Below are positions 16,700 to 25,294 of a DNA stretch of 64,000 nucleotides, one piece after another. The translations under genes and the position numbers were made by a program. Location: contig NZ_JAKWBE010000028.1 of NCBI RefSeq assembly GCF_022513565.1, positions 1-64,000 of the forward strand. Direction: 5' to 3'. This DNA comes from Streptomyces gilvus (lineage in GTDB: Bacteria; Actinomycetota; Actinomycetes; Streptomycetales; Streptomycetaceae). The notes beneath the pieces were generated by a model that did no database searches, had not been told where the DNA came from, and was given only the letters and a program-made list of their open reading frames with translations. Every line of letters begins with the position of its first letter. Positions within the stretch are counted from its first letter, which is position 1.

Positions 16700-18034
16700 A
16701 TGATCGAGGCTGTCGGCCTGACCAAGCGGTACGGCGACAAGACCGCTGTGTACAACCTTTCGTTCCAGGTGCGGCCCGGGGCCGTCACCGGCTTCCTGGG
16801 GCCCAACGGCTCCGGCAAGTCGACGACGATGCGGATGATCCTCGGGCTGGACAACCCCACGGCGGGGCAGGTGACGATCGGCGGCTACCCGTACCCCAAG
16901 CTGCCGAACGCCCCCCGTCAGGTGGGCGCGCTGCTGGACGCCAAGGCCGTGCACGGCGGCCGCTCGGCCCGCAACCACCTGCTGTGCCTCGCCCAGCTGT
17001 CCGGCATCCCGGCCCGCCGGGTCGACGAGGTGCTCGGCGTGGTCGGCCTGCAGGACGTGGCGAAGCGGCGGTCCAAGGGCTTCTCGCTCGGCATGGGGCA
17101 GCGGCTCGGCATCGCCGCCGCGCTGCTCGGCGACCCGCAGGTGCTGCTCTTCGACGAGCCGGTCAACGGCCTCGACCCCGAGGGCATCCTGTGGGTGCGC
17201 AACCTGATGAAGGCGCTCGCGGCGGAGGGCCGTACGGTCTTCGTCTCCTCGCACCTGATGAGCGAGATGGCGCTGACCGCCGACCACCTCATCGTCATCG
17301 GGCGCGGGCAGCTGCTCGCCGACATGAGCGTGAAGGACTTCATCTCCGCGAACTCCGCCGACTTCGCGCGGGTGCGGACGCCGGACACCGAGCCGCAGCT
17401 GCGCGAGAAGCTGACGTCCGCGCTGACCGAGGCGGGCGGGCACGTGCTGCCGGAGCAGGACGGCGCGCTCAGGATCACGGGACTGCCGCTCCCCCGCATC
17501 AGCGACATCGCGCACGACGCCGACGTACGGCTGTGGGAACTGTCCCCGCATCAGGCCTCGCTGGAGGAGGCGTACATGCGGATGACGCAGGGCGCGGTCG
17601 ACTACCGCTCGACCATCGACCAGAAGGAGGGCCTGATGCAGCCCCTCCCGCCCGGCGCCCGGCCCCCGGTCCCGGTCCCCGGCCAGGGCCAGCCCGGCTG
17701 GTACGCCCCACCGCCGCCCGGACACGGCGGGCAGCCCTTCGCGATGCCGGGCCCATACGGCGGCCCGGGACAGCCTCCTGCGGGCCCGTACGGCGCCCCG
17801 GGCGCCCCGACAGCCGGCCCGCCCAACCCGTACGCCCAGCCGTCGCCTCAGCCGTCCCAGGCGCCACAGCAGGGCCCGACCGCCGCCTCCACGGCTCCGG
17901 CACCACCACAGCCGCCCGCCCAGCCGACGGACGCCGCGCAGCCGTCCGTGCCGCAGGACGCCGCCCCGGCCCCCGCCCCGGCCGCCCCGTCCCCCGCTCC
18001 CGCCGACCTGACCAAGCCCGAGGACGCACGATGA
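16700..18034 (+). CDS. ABC transporter ATP-binding protein with proline-rich tail (second module)
   Basis: A 444-residue ATPase closely related to that of the first module: Walker A GPNGSGKST, signature FSLGMGQRLGIAAALLGDPQ, Walker B VLLFDEPVNGLDPEG, switch SSHLMSEMALTADH. The conserved part ends near residue 320; about 120 residues of Pro/Gly/Ala/Gln-rich low-complexity sequence follow (GPYGGPGQPPAGPYGAPG and similar). The ATG at 16700 matches the paralogue; a GTG at 16691 is an alternative. The stop overlaps the next start (ATGA), so it is coupled to the permease. Confidence 0.9.
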   Translation: MIEAVGLTKRYGDKTAVYNLSFQVRPGAVTGFLGPNGSGKSTTMRMILGLDNPTAGQVTIGGYPYPKLPNAPRQVGALLDAKAVHGGRSARNHLLCLAQLSGIPARRVDEVLGVVGLQDVAKRRSKGFSLGMGQRLGIAAALLGDPQVLLFDEPVNGLDPEGILWVRNLMKALAAEGRTVFVSSHLMSEMALTADHLIVIGRGQLLADMSVKDFISANSADFARVRTPDTEPQLREKLTSALTEAGGHVLPEQDGALRITGLPLPRISDIAHDADVRLWELSPHQASLEEAYMRMTQGAVDYRSTIDQKEGLMQPLPPGARPPVPVPGQGQPGWYAPPPPGHGGQPFAMPGPYGGPGQPPAGPYGAPGAPTAGPPNPYAQPSPQPSQAPQQGPTAASTAPAPPQPPAQPTDAAQPSVPQDAAPAPAPAAPSPAPADLTKPEDAR

Positions 18035-18906
18035 GCACCCCGCAGCCCCCGATGCCGCAGGCCGCCGCACCCGACTGGCAGGGTGCCGTGGCCGGTTCGC
18101 CGTACGGCGGTTACACCTCGCCGATCCCCGTCGTGCGCACGCATCTCGGGCACGCGATCGCCTCGGAGTGGACGAAAATCAGGTCGGTGCGCTCCACGAT
18201 GTGGACGCTCGGCGTGTTCCTCGTACTGGTCGTCGGGATCGGCCTGCTGGTCGCCGCGCTGGTCGAGGCCAACGCCTCCGAGGGCAGCCTGGCCAGCGAC
18301 AACCCGCTGTCCTTCGGCGTGTTCGGCCTGCTGCTCGGCAGCATCTGCATCATCACGCTCGGCGTGCTGACCACCGCCTCCGAGTACGGCACCGGAATGA
18401 TCCGGACGACGATGACGGCCTGCCCCTCCCGCAGCCGGGTGCTCGCGGCGAAGGCCATCGTGTTCTTCGCCGTCGCCTTCTCGGTGACCTTCGTGTCCGT
18501 GCTGCTCGTCGCCCTCGCGGACGTCTCCATCCTCAGCGGGGCCAAGTCCCCCTCCACCCAGGAGTGGCTGAAGGGCACGCTCGGCATCTCGCTGTACGTC
18601 GCGCTGCTCGGCCTGCTCTCGCTCGTCCTCGGCTCCGTCATCCGGCACTCGGCGGGCGCCATCACCATCATGATCGGCCTCGTGCTGGCCCCGCTGGTGC
18701 TCGCCCTGTTCATGTTCTCGGAGTCCCTGAGCGGACTGCGCGACGCCCTGTTCAACTACTCGATCCCGAGCCAGATGAGCGTCTTCTACACCACGTCCCT
18801 CACCAACGACGGCCCCACCGGCTGGGACCCGCTGTGGATCGCCCTGGGCGTGACCGCGGCCGCCTTCGCCGGCGCGGTGTGGCTGCTGCGGCAGCGCGAC
18901 GTGTAG
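18031..18906 (+). CDS. ABC transporter permease (second module)
   Basis: A 291-residue ABC-2 permease with a roughly 40-residue cytoplasmic Pro/Gln-rich leader (STPQPPMPQAAAPDWQGAVA), then HAIASEWTKIRSVRSTMWTL and about six membrane segments. It is homologous to the first-module permease. The proline-rich leader echoes the tail of its ATPase, which might help the two associate (inference). The start overlaps the ATPase stop. A longer frame to 16660 runs through the ATPase gene out of frame and is not real. Confidence 0.92.
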   Translation: MSTPQPPMPQAAAPDWQGAVAGSPYGGYTSPIPVVRTHLGHAIASEWTKIRSVRSTMWTLGVFLVLVVGIGLLVAALVEANASEGSLASDNPLSFGVFGLLLGSICIITLGVLTTASEYGTGMIRTTMTACPSRSRVLAAKAIVFFAVAFSVTFVSVLLVALADVSILSGAKSPSTQEWLKGTLGISLYVALLGLLSLVLGSVIRHSAGAITIMIGLVLAPLVLALFMFSESLSGLRDALFNYSIPSQMSVFYTTSLTNDGPTGWDPLWIALGVTAAAFAGAVWLLRQRDV

Positions 18907-18942
18907 TCCGGCGCACGAGCCCCTGGCCCGGACCTTCGGCCT

Positions 18943-19284
18943 TCAGAACTTCGGCGCGTTACGGGACCGCCGCACCCGCGTGGTGCGGCGGTCCTTCGCG
19001 TTCCAGCAGGCCTTGTGCCAGTGCCGCCGGTCGTCGACGCCCGCGTGCTCCGGCCAGGCCACCACGTGCGGGACGCCGGAGGCGATGAGCTGGTCGCAGC
19101 CCGGGCAGCGGTACGTCTTGCCCTGCGCGCTCGCGCCCGCCACATGGCGCACGCTCCACTCCTCGCCCTGCCAGCTCTCCGTCGACTGCCAGCCGCCGTA
19201 ACGACCCGGGCGGTCGTCCTCGGCGCTCCGGCCGGAGGAGGACGCCGGATCAGCGCCCTTGGGTCGGTTGCGACGCGGGGACAC
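18943..19284 (-). CDS. small putative zinc-ribbon protein
   Basis: A 113-residue basic protein starting VSPRRNRPKGADPASSSGRS. The C-terminal half has a possible metal site: CPGCDQLIASGVPHVVAWPE, then HWHKACW, giving CxxC, two or three His and a last Cys. The tail is very basic (RRTTRVRRSRNAPKF), so nucleic-acid binding is plausible. The GTG at 19284 has a GAGG site six bases upstream; the GTG at 19296 is an alternative. Homologues are often labelled ATP/GTP-binding, for which I see no motif. Function unknown. Confidence 0.75.
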   Translation of the reverse strand: MSPRRNRPKGADPASSSGRSAEDDRPGRYGGWQSTESWQGEEWSVRHVAGASAQGKTYRCPGCDQLIASGVPHVVAWPEHAGVDDRRHWHKACWNAKDRRTTRVRRSRNAPKF

Positions 19285-19506
19285 GGAACACCTCACGGGG
19301 CTATACAGGAAGCAGGGGCCGACTCCAGCCTACGGGGCCGGGACAGGGGTAGGCGTAGGGGACCAACCCCCGCAAGTCCCCACTGCGGCCACCCATTCTG
19401 CAGACAATCCGCAAATCTCTTCGCCAGGCCGTGTCCTCGGCACGTGTCGGACGGTTATGCCGGGTGGGGGAGCTCCGCGTCGGAGCCAAGGAAGCAGGAA
19501 AAGGCA

Positions 19507-20535
19507 ATGCACGTAGGAACGTTCGTGTTGGCGGCCCAGTTCCCGGGCCAGGGTCACGGGGAGGCGCTGCACCGCGCGATCCGCTCGGCCGAGGTCGCCG
19601 AGGAGGCCGGTCTGGACTCGGTCTGGCTGGCCGAGCACCACTTCGTGCCGTACGGGACCTGCCCGTCGGCGATCACCCTGGCGGCTCTGCTGCTGGGCCG
19701 CACCAGCCGGCTCCGGGTCGGCACGGCGGTCAGCGTGCTGCCCACCGCCCACCCGGTGGCGCTCGGCGAGCAGGCCGCACTGCTGCACATCGCCTCCGGC
19801 GGCCGCTTCTCGCTGGGTGTGGGACGCGGCGGCCCGTGGGTCGACCTGGAGGTCTTCGGTTCCGGCCTCGCGGCGTACGAGAAGGGGTTCCCGGAATCAC
19901 TCGATCTGCTGGTGCGCTGGCTGCGGGAACCCTCGGTCGGGGCCGCCGGGGAGCGCTTCGGCTTCCGTGAGGTGGCCGTGGTGCCGAGGCCGTCGGAGTC
20001 GCTGTCGGACGAGCCGGGCCCCGAGGTGGTCGTCGCCTGCACCTCACCGGCGAGTGTGCGGCTGGCGGCCGAGCGCGGACTGCCGATGCTGCTCGGGATG
20101 CACGTGGGCGACGAGGAGAAGGCCGAGATGGTCGCGCTGTGGCGGCAGTCGGCGCGCGCTGCCGGGCATGCGCCGGAGCGGGTCCTGGCCGCGCCCCATG
20201 TCTCGGCCGGCGTCTGCCAGATCGCGGACCGGCGCACGGACGCGGTGGAGGCGCTGACGAAGGCGATGCCGGGCTGGCTGCGACAGGGACTGGAGGCCCA
20301 TGTCACGGTGGACGGGCGGGCCCGGCAGATGCGCGACCCGCTGGCCTACACCGAACTGCTCTGCGGACTGCACCCGGTGGGCACCGCGCGACTGTGCGTC
20401 GACCGGCTCGCGGCGACCAGTGAGCGGACCGGCATCTCCCGCTTCGCCCTGCTGGTCGAGGGCTCCGGCGATCTGGCGGCCACCGAGGAGAACGTACGGC
20501 GGCTGGGCGCCGAGGTCCTGCCCCACCTCGGCTGA
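19507..20535 (+). CDS. LLM class flavin-dependent oxidoreductase
   Basis: A 342-residue luciferase-like monooxygenase-type TIM barrel. It opens MHVGTFVLAAQFPGQGHGEA and continues AEEAGLDSVWLAEHHFVPYG, the usual family block, then RLRVGTAVSVLPTAHPVALG and ASGGRFSLGVGRGGPWVD. Such enzymes use FMN or F420; which cofactor and substrate apply cannot be told from sequence. The ATG has an AGGAAAAGG site upstream. It stands alone and faces a convergent gene. Confidence 0.9.
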   Translation: MHVGTFVLAAQFPGQGHGEALHRAIRSAEVAEEAGLDSVWLAEHHFVPYGTCPSAITLAALLLGRTSRLRVGTAVSVLPTAHPVALGEQAALLHIASGGRFSLGVGRGGPWVDLEVFGSGLAAYEKGFPESLDLLVRWLREPSVGAAGERFGFREVAVVPRPSESLSDEPGPEVVVACTSPASVRLAAERGLPMLLGMHVGDEEKAEMVALWRQSARAAGHAPERVLAAPHVSAGVCQIADRRTDAVEALTKAMPGWLRQGLEAHVTVDGRARQMRDPLAYTELLCGLHPVGTARLCVDRLAATSERTGISRFALLVEGSGDLAATEENVRRLGAEVLPHLG

Positions 20536-20623
20536 TCTCGAACTGTGCTGTCCTGCGCGGAGCTTGCCGCCCCAGTACTGATGCACCTCCCGCGTATGGA
20601 GCGGCAAGCCTGCGCCGTACCGC

Positions 20624-21016
20624 TCAGCAGTCCCGGAACTCCGGGGACTGGTTGAGCAACTGACTGCGCACCGAGGTGAAGCGGGCCAGCGTCTCGTCGA
20701 CGGACGAGTCCAACGGGAACACCGCCACCCGGTGGCAGTTCTGGAAGGCCAGCCGCACACCGAAGTGCCGCTGCAGGGCGCCGCGTATCGCGTCACTCGC
20801 GAGCGCACGCAGCAGCTGACCGCGTGCCTGCTCGTCCGGCGGGGGCGTCTGGTTGTCGGCGAACTGGCCACCGTCCACCTTCAGCTGGGCCACCAGGGAG
20901 CTGATCATCTCCCATGCGTAGGGCAGGGAGGTCCGGACGCAGTCGACGAAAGCTGCTTCGTCGACCTCGCCTCGCTCGGCCTGTTCGAGTAGGGCCGGTG
21001 AGACGTCGAGCGACAT
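20624..21016 (-). CDS. SCO5389-like conserved small protein
   Basis: A 130-residue acidic protein, MSLDVSPALLEQAERGEVDE, matching a Streptomyces family that I recall as SCO5389. The first 40 residues are predicted helical, and the C-terminal half (CHRVAVFPLDSSVDETLARF) has no recognisable motif. A strong GAGAGGAGAA ribosome site precedes the ATG at 21016; a longer frame to 21286 would cover the nucS promoter. It is divergent from nucS with a 256-bp shared interval. Function unknown. Confidence 0.85.
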   Translation of the reverse strand: MSLDVSPALLEQAERGEVDEAAFVDCVRTSLPYAWEMISSLVAQLKVDGGQFADNQTPPPDEQARGQLLRALASDAIRGALQRHFGVRLAFQNCHRVAVFPLDSSVDETLARFTSVRSQLLNQSPEFRDC

Positions 21017-21272
21017 GGGTTCTCCTCTCGCACCCCCGTGATGGACGGGGGTTGCCGGACAGATAAGGGAGTCCGCGACTTCGAACACGCGCTGTATACG
21101 CATCGCGACCTCCCGTTCACTACGGTATGCAACGGACGGTGACGGCACCAGCAGAATGCGTACATGCGGCGGTCTCTTTAGGCACACAACCGGCCATAAA
21201 TGAACAGGGGTTGACCCGGTACTTCCGGGGCGAATCGCGCGCACAGGCACCCGTCGAGTAGCGTTGCCGACC

Positions 21273-21944
21273 ATGCGTCTCGTCATTGCCCGATGCTCCG
21301 TCGACTACGCGGGCCGGCTCACCGCCCATCTCCCCTCGGCGCCCCGCCTGATCCTGGTGAAGGCGGACGGCAGCGTCTCGATCCACGCGGACGACCGTGC
21401 CTACAAGCCCCTGAACTGGATGTCTCCGCCGTGCACGCTGAAGGAGGGCAGCGGCGAGGAGGAAGGCGTGTGGACCGTCGTCAACAAGGCCGGCGAGAAG
21501 CTGATCATCACGATGGAGGAGATCCTCCACGACTCCTCGCACGAACTGGGCGTGGATCCCGGCCTGATCAAGGACGGCGTGGAAGCACACCTTCAGGAAC
21601 TGCTCGCCGACCGCATCGAGACCCTGGGCGACGGCTACACCCTCATCCGCCGCGAGTACATGACGGCCATCGGGCCCGTCGACATCCTGTGCCGGGACTC
21701 CGAGGGTCAGACCGTCGCCGTCGAGATCAAGCGGCGCGGTGAGATCGACGGCGTGGAGCAGCTCACGCGCTACCTCGAGCTGCTGAACCGCGACCCCCAT
21801 CTCGCCCCGGTCCGCGGCATCTTCGCGGCCCAGGAGATCAAGCCCCAGGCCCGCGTCCTCGCGACGGACCGCGGCATCGGCTGCGCGGTCCTGGACTACG
21901 ACGCCCTGCGGGGCATCGAGGACGACAAGCTGCGGCTGTTCTGA
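21273..21944 (+). CDS. nucS: mismatch-specific endonuclease NucS
   Basis: A 223-residue enzyme of the NucS/EndoMS family, the non-canonical mismatch-repair nuclease of most actinobacteria, which lack MutS/MutL. The N-terminal half is the DNA-binding and dimer domain (RLVIARCSVDYAGRLTAHLP). The C-terminal RecB-like nuclease shows GPVDILC (Asp137) and VAVEIKRRG (Glu151, Lys153), the D-ExK catalytic core, plus the helix GVEQLTRYLELL. The last residues, DDKLRLF, resemble the clamp-binding tail of the family. The ATG at 21273 is preferred over a GTG at 21264. Confidence 0.95.
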   Translation: MRLVIARCSVDYAGRLTAHLPSAPRLILVKADGSVSIHADDRAYKPLNWMSPPCTLKEGSGEEEGVWTVVNKAGEKLIITMEEILHDSSHELGVDPGLIKDGVEAHLQELLADRIETLGDGYTLIRREYMTAIGPVDILCRDSEGQTVAVEIKRRGEIDGVEQLTRYLELLNRDPHLAPVRGIFAAQEIKPQARVLATDRGIGCAVLDYDALRGIEDDKLRLF

Positions 21945-21965
21945 GTCCGAGGGTTCCTGTACGAC

Positions 21966-22005
21966 CGAGGGGGCCGGGTTCGTCCGTACGAACCCGGCCC
22001 TCTCG
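21966..22005. terminator. bidirectional terminator between nucS and the NTPase gene
   Basis: A hairpin with GGCCGGGTTCGT and ACGAACCCGGCC arms (extended by further near-matched bases) lies between two convergent genes and can serve both strands. Confidence 0.75.
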
Positions 22006-22020
22006 GTGTGCTGTCCGGCC

Positions 22021-24549
22021 TCAGATCACCGAGCCCGCGGAACCGCTCGGCGTGCCGGCGCCGCTGCTCGTGACGGCCGGGGCGCTCGACGAGGCGGGGG
22101 CGCTGGAGGCGGGGCCGCTGGCGGAGTTGGACGTGGTCGGGGTGTCCGTCGGCGACTCCGACGTCGAAGCGGACGGCGACGGCGACGACTGGGACGGTGA
22201 AGGCGACGCCGACCTGGTGGGTGGCGGGCTCGAAGACGGCGGCCGCGAAGTCGCCGAGTGCGAAGGCGACGTGGACGAGCCGCTCCCCGACCCCTTCGTC
22301 CCGCTCGGGTTGTCCGACGGAGTGTTGCCGCCGGCCGGCGGGGTCGGGTCGTCCGAGGTGCCGTACGTGCCGTCGGGGCCCGGGCGGCTCGTCGCCGTGC
22401 CCGTGTCGCCGGAGCCGGTGCCCTTGCCGTTCTTCGGGGTGTCCGCGCCCAGGGAGCCGTCGTCCACGCCCTGGCTCGCGGACGGGTTGACGCCGACCTT
22501 GTCGGAGGGGTTGTTGGCGTCGTTGTTGGAGGTCGCGCCCAGCGTCACCACCGTGCCGAGCACCGCCACCAGCAGGGCGCCGGCGCCCGCCGCGACGAGG
22601 TTGCGCCGGGCGAGCCCGCGGATGCCGGCGCGGTGGGCCTTGGGCGGTGTCCCCGGGCCCGGCGTGGCGCGGTTGACGACGATCGTCGAGGTCTCGCCGG
22701 TCGGCGGCGGCAGGGCCGCGACCGCTCCGAAGGCGGCCGGCACCCCGCCCGGCGGCGACTGGGACTCCTCGTAGCGCGCGTCCGGCACCTCCTCCCCCGC
22801 GGTCGCCATGAACCCCGGCGCCGTGCCGGTCCGGTCGGCGACCAGGGCGAGGGCGCGGCGGCCGGCGACCGTGCCGCGCTTGTCGGAGATCGCGCCGCGC
22901 AGTCCGAGGGAGGTCTCCAGCTCGGTGCGGGCCCGCTCGAAGTCCCCGCCGCAGATCGCGAGGACGCCCAGCTCATGCTGGAAGTAGGCCTGTTCGGCGA
23001 CCTCTCCGGCCAGCCGGGCGGCCTCGGTGCCGGAGCGCAGGGCGCGGTCCCAGGCGCTCCAGTGCAGCCCGGCCGCGAAGGCGGGCGCGGCCGTACGGGC
23101 CAGCTGGACGGTGACGGCCTCCTCGCCCTCGCCGGGCGGGGTCGTCGCCGGCACGAGGACGGTGAGGGCGGCGAGCAGGGCGTCGGCCTCGGCGCACACG
23201 CGCTCCGGGGTGACCGAGGGATGCCCGGCCCACCAGGCGTAGTGCTGGGCGGCGGTCAGCGCGCGGGCCTCGATGTCGTCGCCGTACCCGGCGGCCTCCA
23301 GCTGCTGCAGCACACCGGCCGCGAGGCGGTAGCGGGAGCCGACCGGTGAGACGAGCCCGCAGGAGGCCAGTTCGCCGAGGGCCGCGTCCGCGTGGGTGTC
23401 GCCGACGAGGGCGGGCAGGTGGGCCTGGTGCGGGATCTCGCCGCCGAGCGCGACGGCGAACCGCAGGGTGGCGCGGGCGGAGTCGCTGAGCCGGGAGGCG
23501 AGCAGCGGCGCGGGCGCGGCGGCCTCGCCGAGCGAGGGCAGCGGCAGGTCGTCGCTCTCGTCGAGGCCGAACGGGGTCTCGAAGGGCGCGTCGACGGGCA
23601 GCGCGTCGGCGAAGACGCCGAACTCGTCGACGGCGCCGGCACCGGCCCGCTGCTGGTCGCGCTGGCGCAGCAGGGCGCCGGCCTGGACGAAGCGCAACGG
23701 CAGGCCCTCGGACTCGAACCAGAGGTCGCCGGCCCAGTTGGCCTCCTCCTCGGTGAGCGCCCGGCCGACGGTGCGCTCGATGATGTCCACGCCGCCCGCG
23801 CGCTGGAGACCGCCGAGGAAGACCTCCTCGACGGCGGAGTCGGCGGACGGGGCGGGCACATCGGGCGTGGCGCCGATCACGAAGGCGCACTCGGGCGTCG
23901 CGTCGAGCAGTTCGTCGAGGGCGGCGCCGCCGAACTCGATGTCGTCCAGGACGACGACCGCGCCGATGTCACGGACGTATCCGAGGAGTTCGTCCCGTCC
24001 CGGGCGGTGCAGGGGGGCGTTGTAGACGCTGTAGAAGAGGTCGTGGAGCAGTTCGTCGGCGGTGCGGTGGAAGCCGCTGAGGCGGACGACGCCGTCGGGG
24101 GCGAGGTCCGAGCAGTCCTCGGCGACCAGGTCGAGCAGGGCGGTGCGGCCGGAGCCGGCCGGGCCGGTGAGGCGTACCGAGCGGCCGCGGGCGAGCAGGC
24201 GGACCAGGCGCTCGCGGTCGTCCTGGCGTTCCAGCAACGGCAGCACGGGCAGGGCCGGTCCGGGCGGGACGGGTGCCTTGGCGGCGCGGGCCACCTCGGC
24301 GCGCTCGGCCGGGGTGAGCTTCTCGGGCCGGCCCGGGCGTTCCCCGGGCGGGCAGATCTCTATCTCGCTGCCGTCGACGGGGTTGACGGTGAGCAGATAG
24401 TCGCCGGTGACCAGCTGCACCGTGCGCGCGAGCACGGGCGCCGGCTGTCCGAAGTCGGATGTGAGGGAGTCCCTGGGCGGGCGCGGGCGCGGCGAACCGC
24501 CGTCGCCGTCATGGCCGTACTCCTCGGGTCCCCGGTTGTTCGGGTCCAT
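22021..24549 (-). CDS. membrane-anchored STAND-like NTPase with Ser/Pro-rich tail
   Basis: An 842-residue protein of unknown function. Residues 1-100 are polar and include a conserved-looking patch (TVQLVTGDYLLTVNPVDGSE). An NTPase domain follows: Walker A GPAGSGRT at 129-136, with Arg where Lys is usual, and Walker B AVVVLDD at about 197-203. A helical region resembling LuxR/STAND sensor repeats occupies about 280-600. One membrane helix (NLVAAGAGALLVAVLGTVVT) lies near 648-670, and the last 170 residues are Ser/Thr/Pro/Gly-rich and presumably outside the cell. So a cytoplasmic NTPase is tied to a wall-spanning stalk. It is convergent with nucS. Confidence 0.85.
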   Translation of the reverse strand: MDPNNRGPEEYGHDGDGGSPRPRPPRDSLTSDFGQPAPVLARTVQLVTGDYLLTVNPVDGSEIEICPPGERPGRPEKLTPAERAEVARAAKAPVPPGPALPVLPLLERQDDRERLVRLLARGRSVRLTGPAGSGRTALLDLVAEDCSDLAPDGVVRLSGFHRTADELLHDLFYSVYNAPLHRPGRDELLGYVRDIGAVVVLDDIEFGGAALDELLDATPECAFVIGATPDVPAPSADSAVEEVFLGGLQRAGGVDIIERTVGRALTEEEANWAGDLWFESEGLPLRFVQAGALLRQRDQQRAGAGAVDEFGVFADALPVDAPFETPFGLDESDDLPLPSLGEAAAPAPLLASRLSDSARATLRFAVALGGEIPHQAHLPALVGDTHADAALGELASCGLVSPVGSRYRLAAGVLQQLEAAGYGDDIEARALTAAQHYAWWAGHPSVTPERVCAEADALLAALTVLVPATTPPGEGEEAVTVQLARTAAPAFAAGLHWSAWDRALRSGTEAARLAGEVAEQAYFQHELGVLAICGGDFERARTELETSLGLRGAISDKRGTVAGRRALALVADRTGTAPGFMATAGEEVPDARYEESQSPPGGVPAAFGAVAALPPPTGETSTIVVNRATPGPGTPPKAHRAGIRGLARRNLVAAGAGALLVAVLGTVVTLGATSNNDANNPSDKVGVNPSASQGVDDGSLGADTPKNGKGTGSGDTGTATSRPGPDGTYGTSDDPTPPAGGNTPSDNPSGTKGSGSGSSTSPSHSATSRPPSSSPPPTRSASPSPSQSSPSPSASTSESPTDTPTTSNSASGPASSAPASSSAPAVTSSGAGTPSGSAGSVI

Positions 24550-24801
24550 AGGTCAAGCCCCCCAAAAGCGCTCGTGTGCCGATACAGCCCCTCCCGGCCT
24601 TGCCGCACACCTCGCTGTCGCTTCTGGTCCGGTGCCCGCTCGAGGGTTCTCGGGGTGGCGGGCGACCGAACCCTAAACCTTCGCTCAGTATCTCCGACAG
24701 CCCGGGGTACCGCGCCGCCCGAGACGTCACAGTCCGGTGAGGATTGCACGTGTCGTGCGTTTGCGGAACCGAGGCGTCCGGGTGCCCCCGCACGTCGACC
24801 G
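24550..24801. other. intergenic region upstream of the NTPase gene
   Basis: 252 bases between two leftward genes. They should carry the NTPase promoter; I see no clear operator, terminator or small gene. Confidence 0.4.
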
Positions 24802-25125
24802 TCACACCCGGGGCAGTGACTCCACCCCGATGCCGCCCTCGATCGCCAGGATCCGGTGCAGCCGGGTGGCCACCAGCAGGCGCTGCATCTGCAGGGGTAC
24901 CTCGCGCAGCACCAGGCGCCGGCCGCAGCGGCCGGCCCGCCGGTGGACGCCCATGATCACCCCGAGTCCGGTGGCGTCCCAGGAGTCCAGTTCGGACAGG
25001 TCGAGCACCAGGTCGCCGACTCCGTCGTCGACGGCCGAGTGCAGGACCGTACGGGCGTCCGCCGCGCTGCGGACGTCGAGGCGGCCCCCGACGACCAGCT
25101 CGGCGTGGTCGCCCCTGATGTACAT
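24802..25125 (-). CDS. STAS domain protein (anti-sigma factor antagonist-like)
   Basis: A 107-residue single STAS domain. The conserved loop reads LDLSELDSWDATGLGVIMGV: the phosphoacceptor position of SpoIIAA-type antagonists (DSSGLG) is held here by Thr52 in D-A-T-G-L-G. STAS antagonists bind anti-sigma kinases when unphosphorylated and release a sigma factor; Streptomyces has many such circuits. No partner kinase or sigma gene is adjacent, so this is an orphan. The ATG at 25125 is taken because the frame upstream (to 25347) is not domain-like. Confidence 0.85.
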   Translation of the reverse strand: MYIRGDHAELVVGGRLDVRSAADARTVLHSAVDDGVGDLVLDLSELDSWDATGLGVIMGVHRRAGRCGRRLVLREVPLQMQRLLVATRLHRILAIEGGIGVESLPRV

Positions 25126-25294
25126 ATGCGCTCCCCGTGAGTGCGGTGGCGTACTCCGTGACGGTGACTGTGCATCGTCTGACTGCTTCTGCGGCGAACT
25201 GGTTGCCGTCTGTAAGCGAACCGATACCGAATTCACCCTCAGGAGTGAGACTCCCGGGGTTTGTGCGGTTTCAGTGGCTGGACGTACCGCTGTT

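Noticed and set aside
16660..18906. A 748-residue frame that seems to fuse an Arg/Ala-rich region to the second permease
   Set aside because: Its first 455 residues are an out-of-frame reading of the ABC ATPase gene. The real permease starts at 18031, overlapping the ATPase stop.
20552..20610. GCTTGCCGC ... GCGGCAAGC inverted repeat between convergent genes as a terminator
   Set aside because: The 9-bp arms are about 30 bases apart, too loose to call with confidence, and there is no tail of T.
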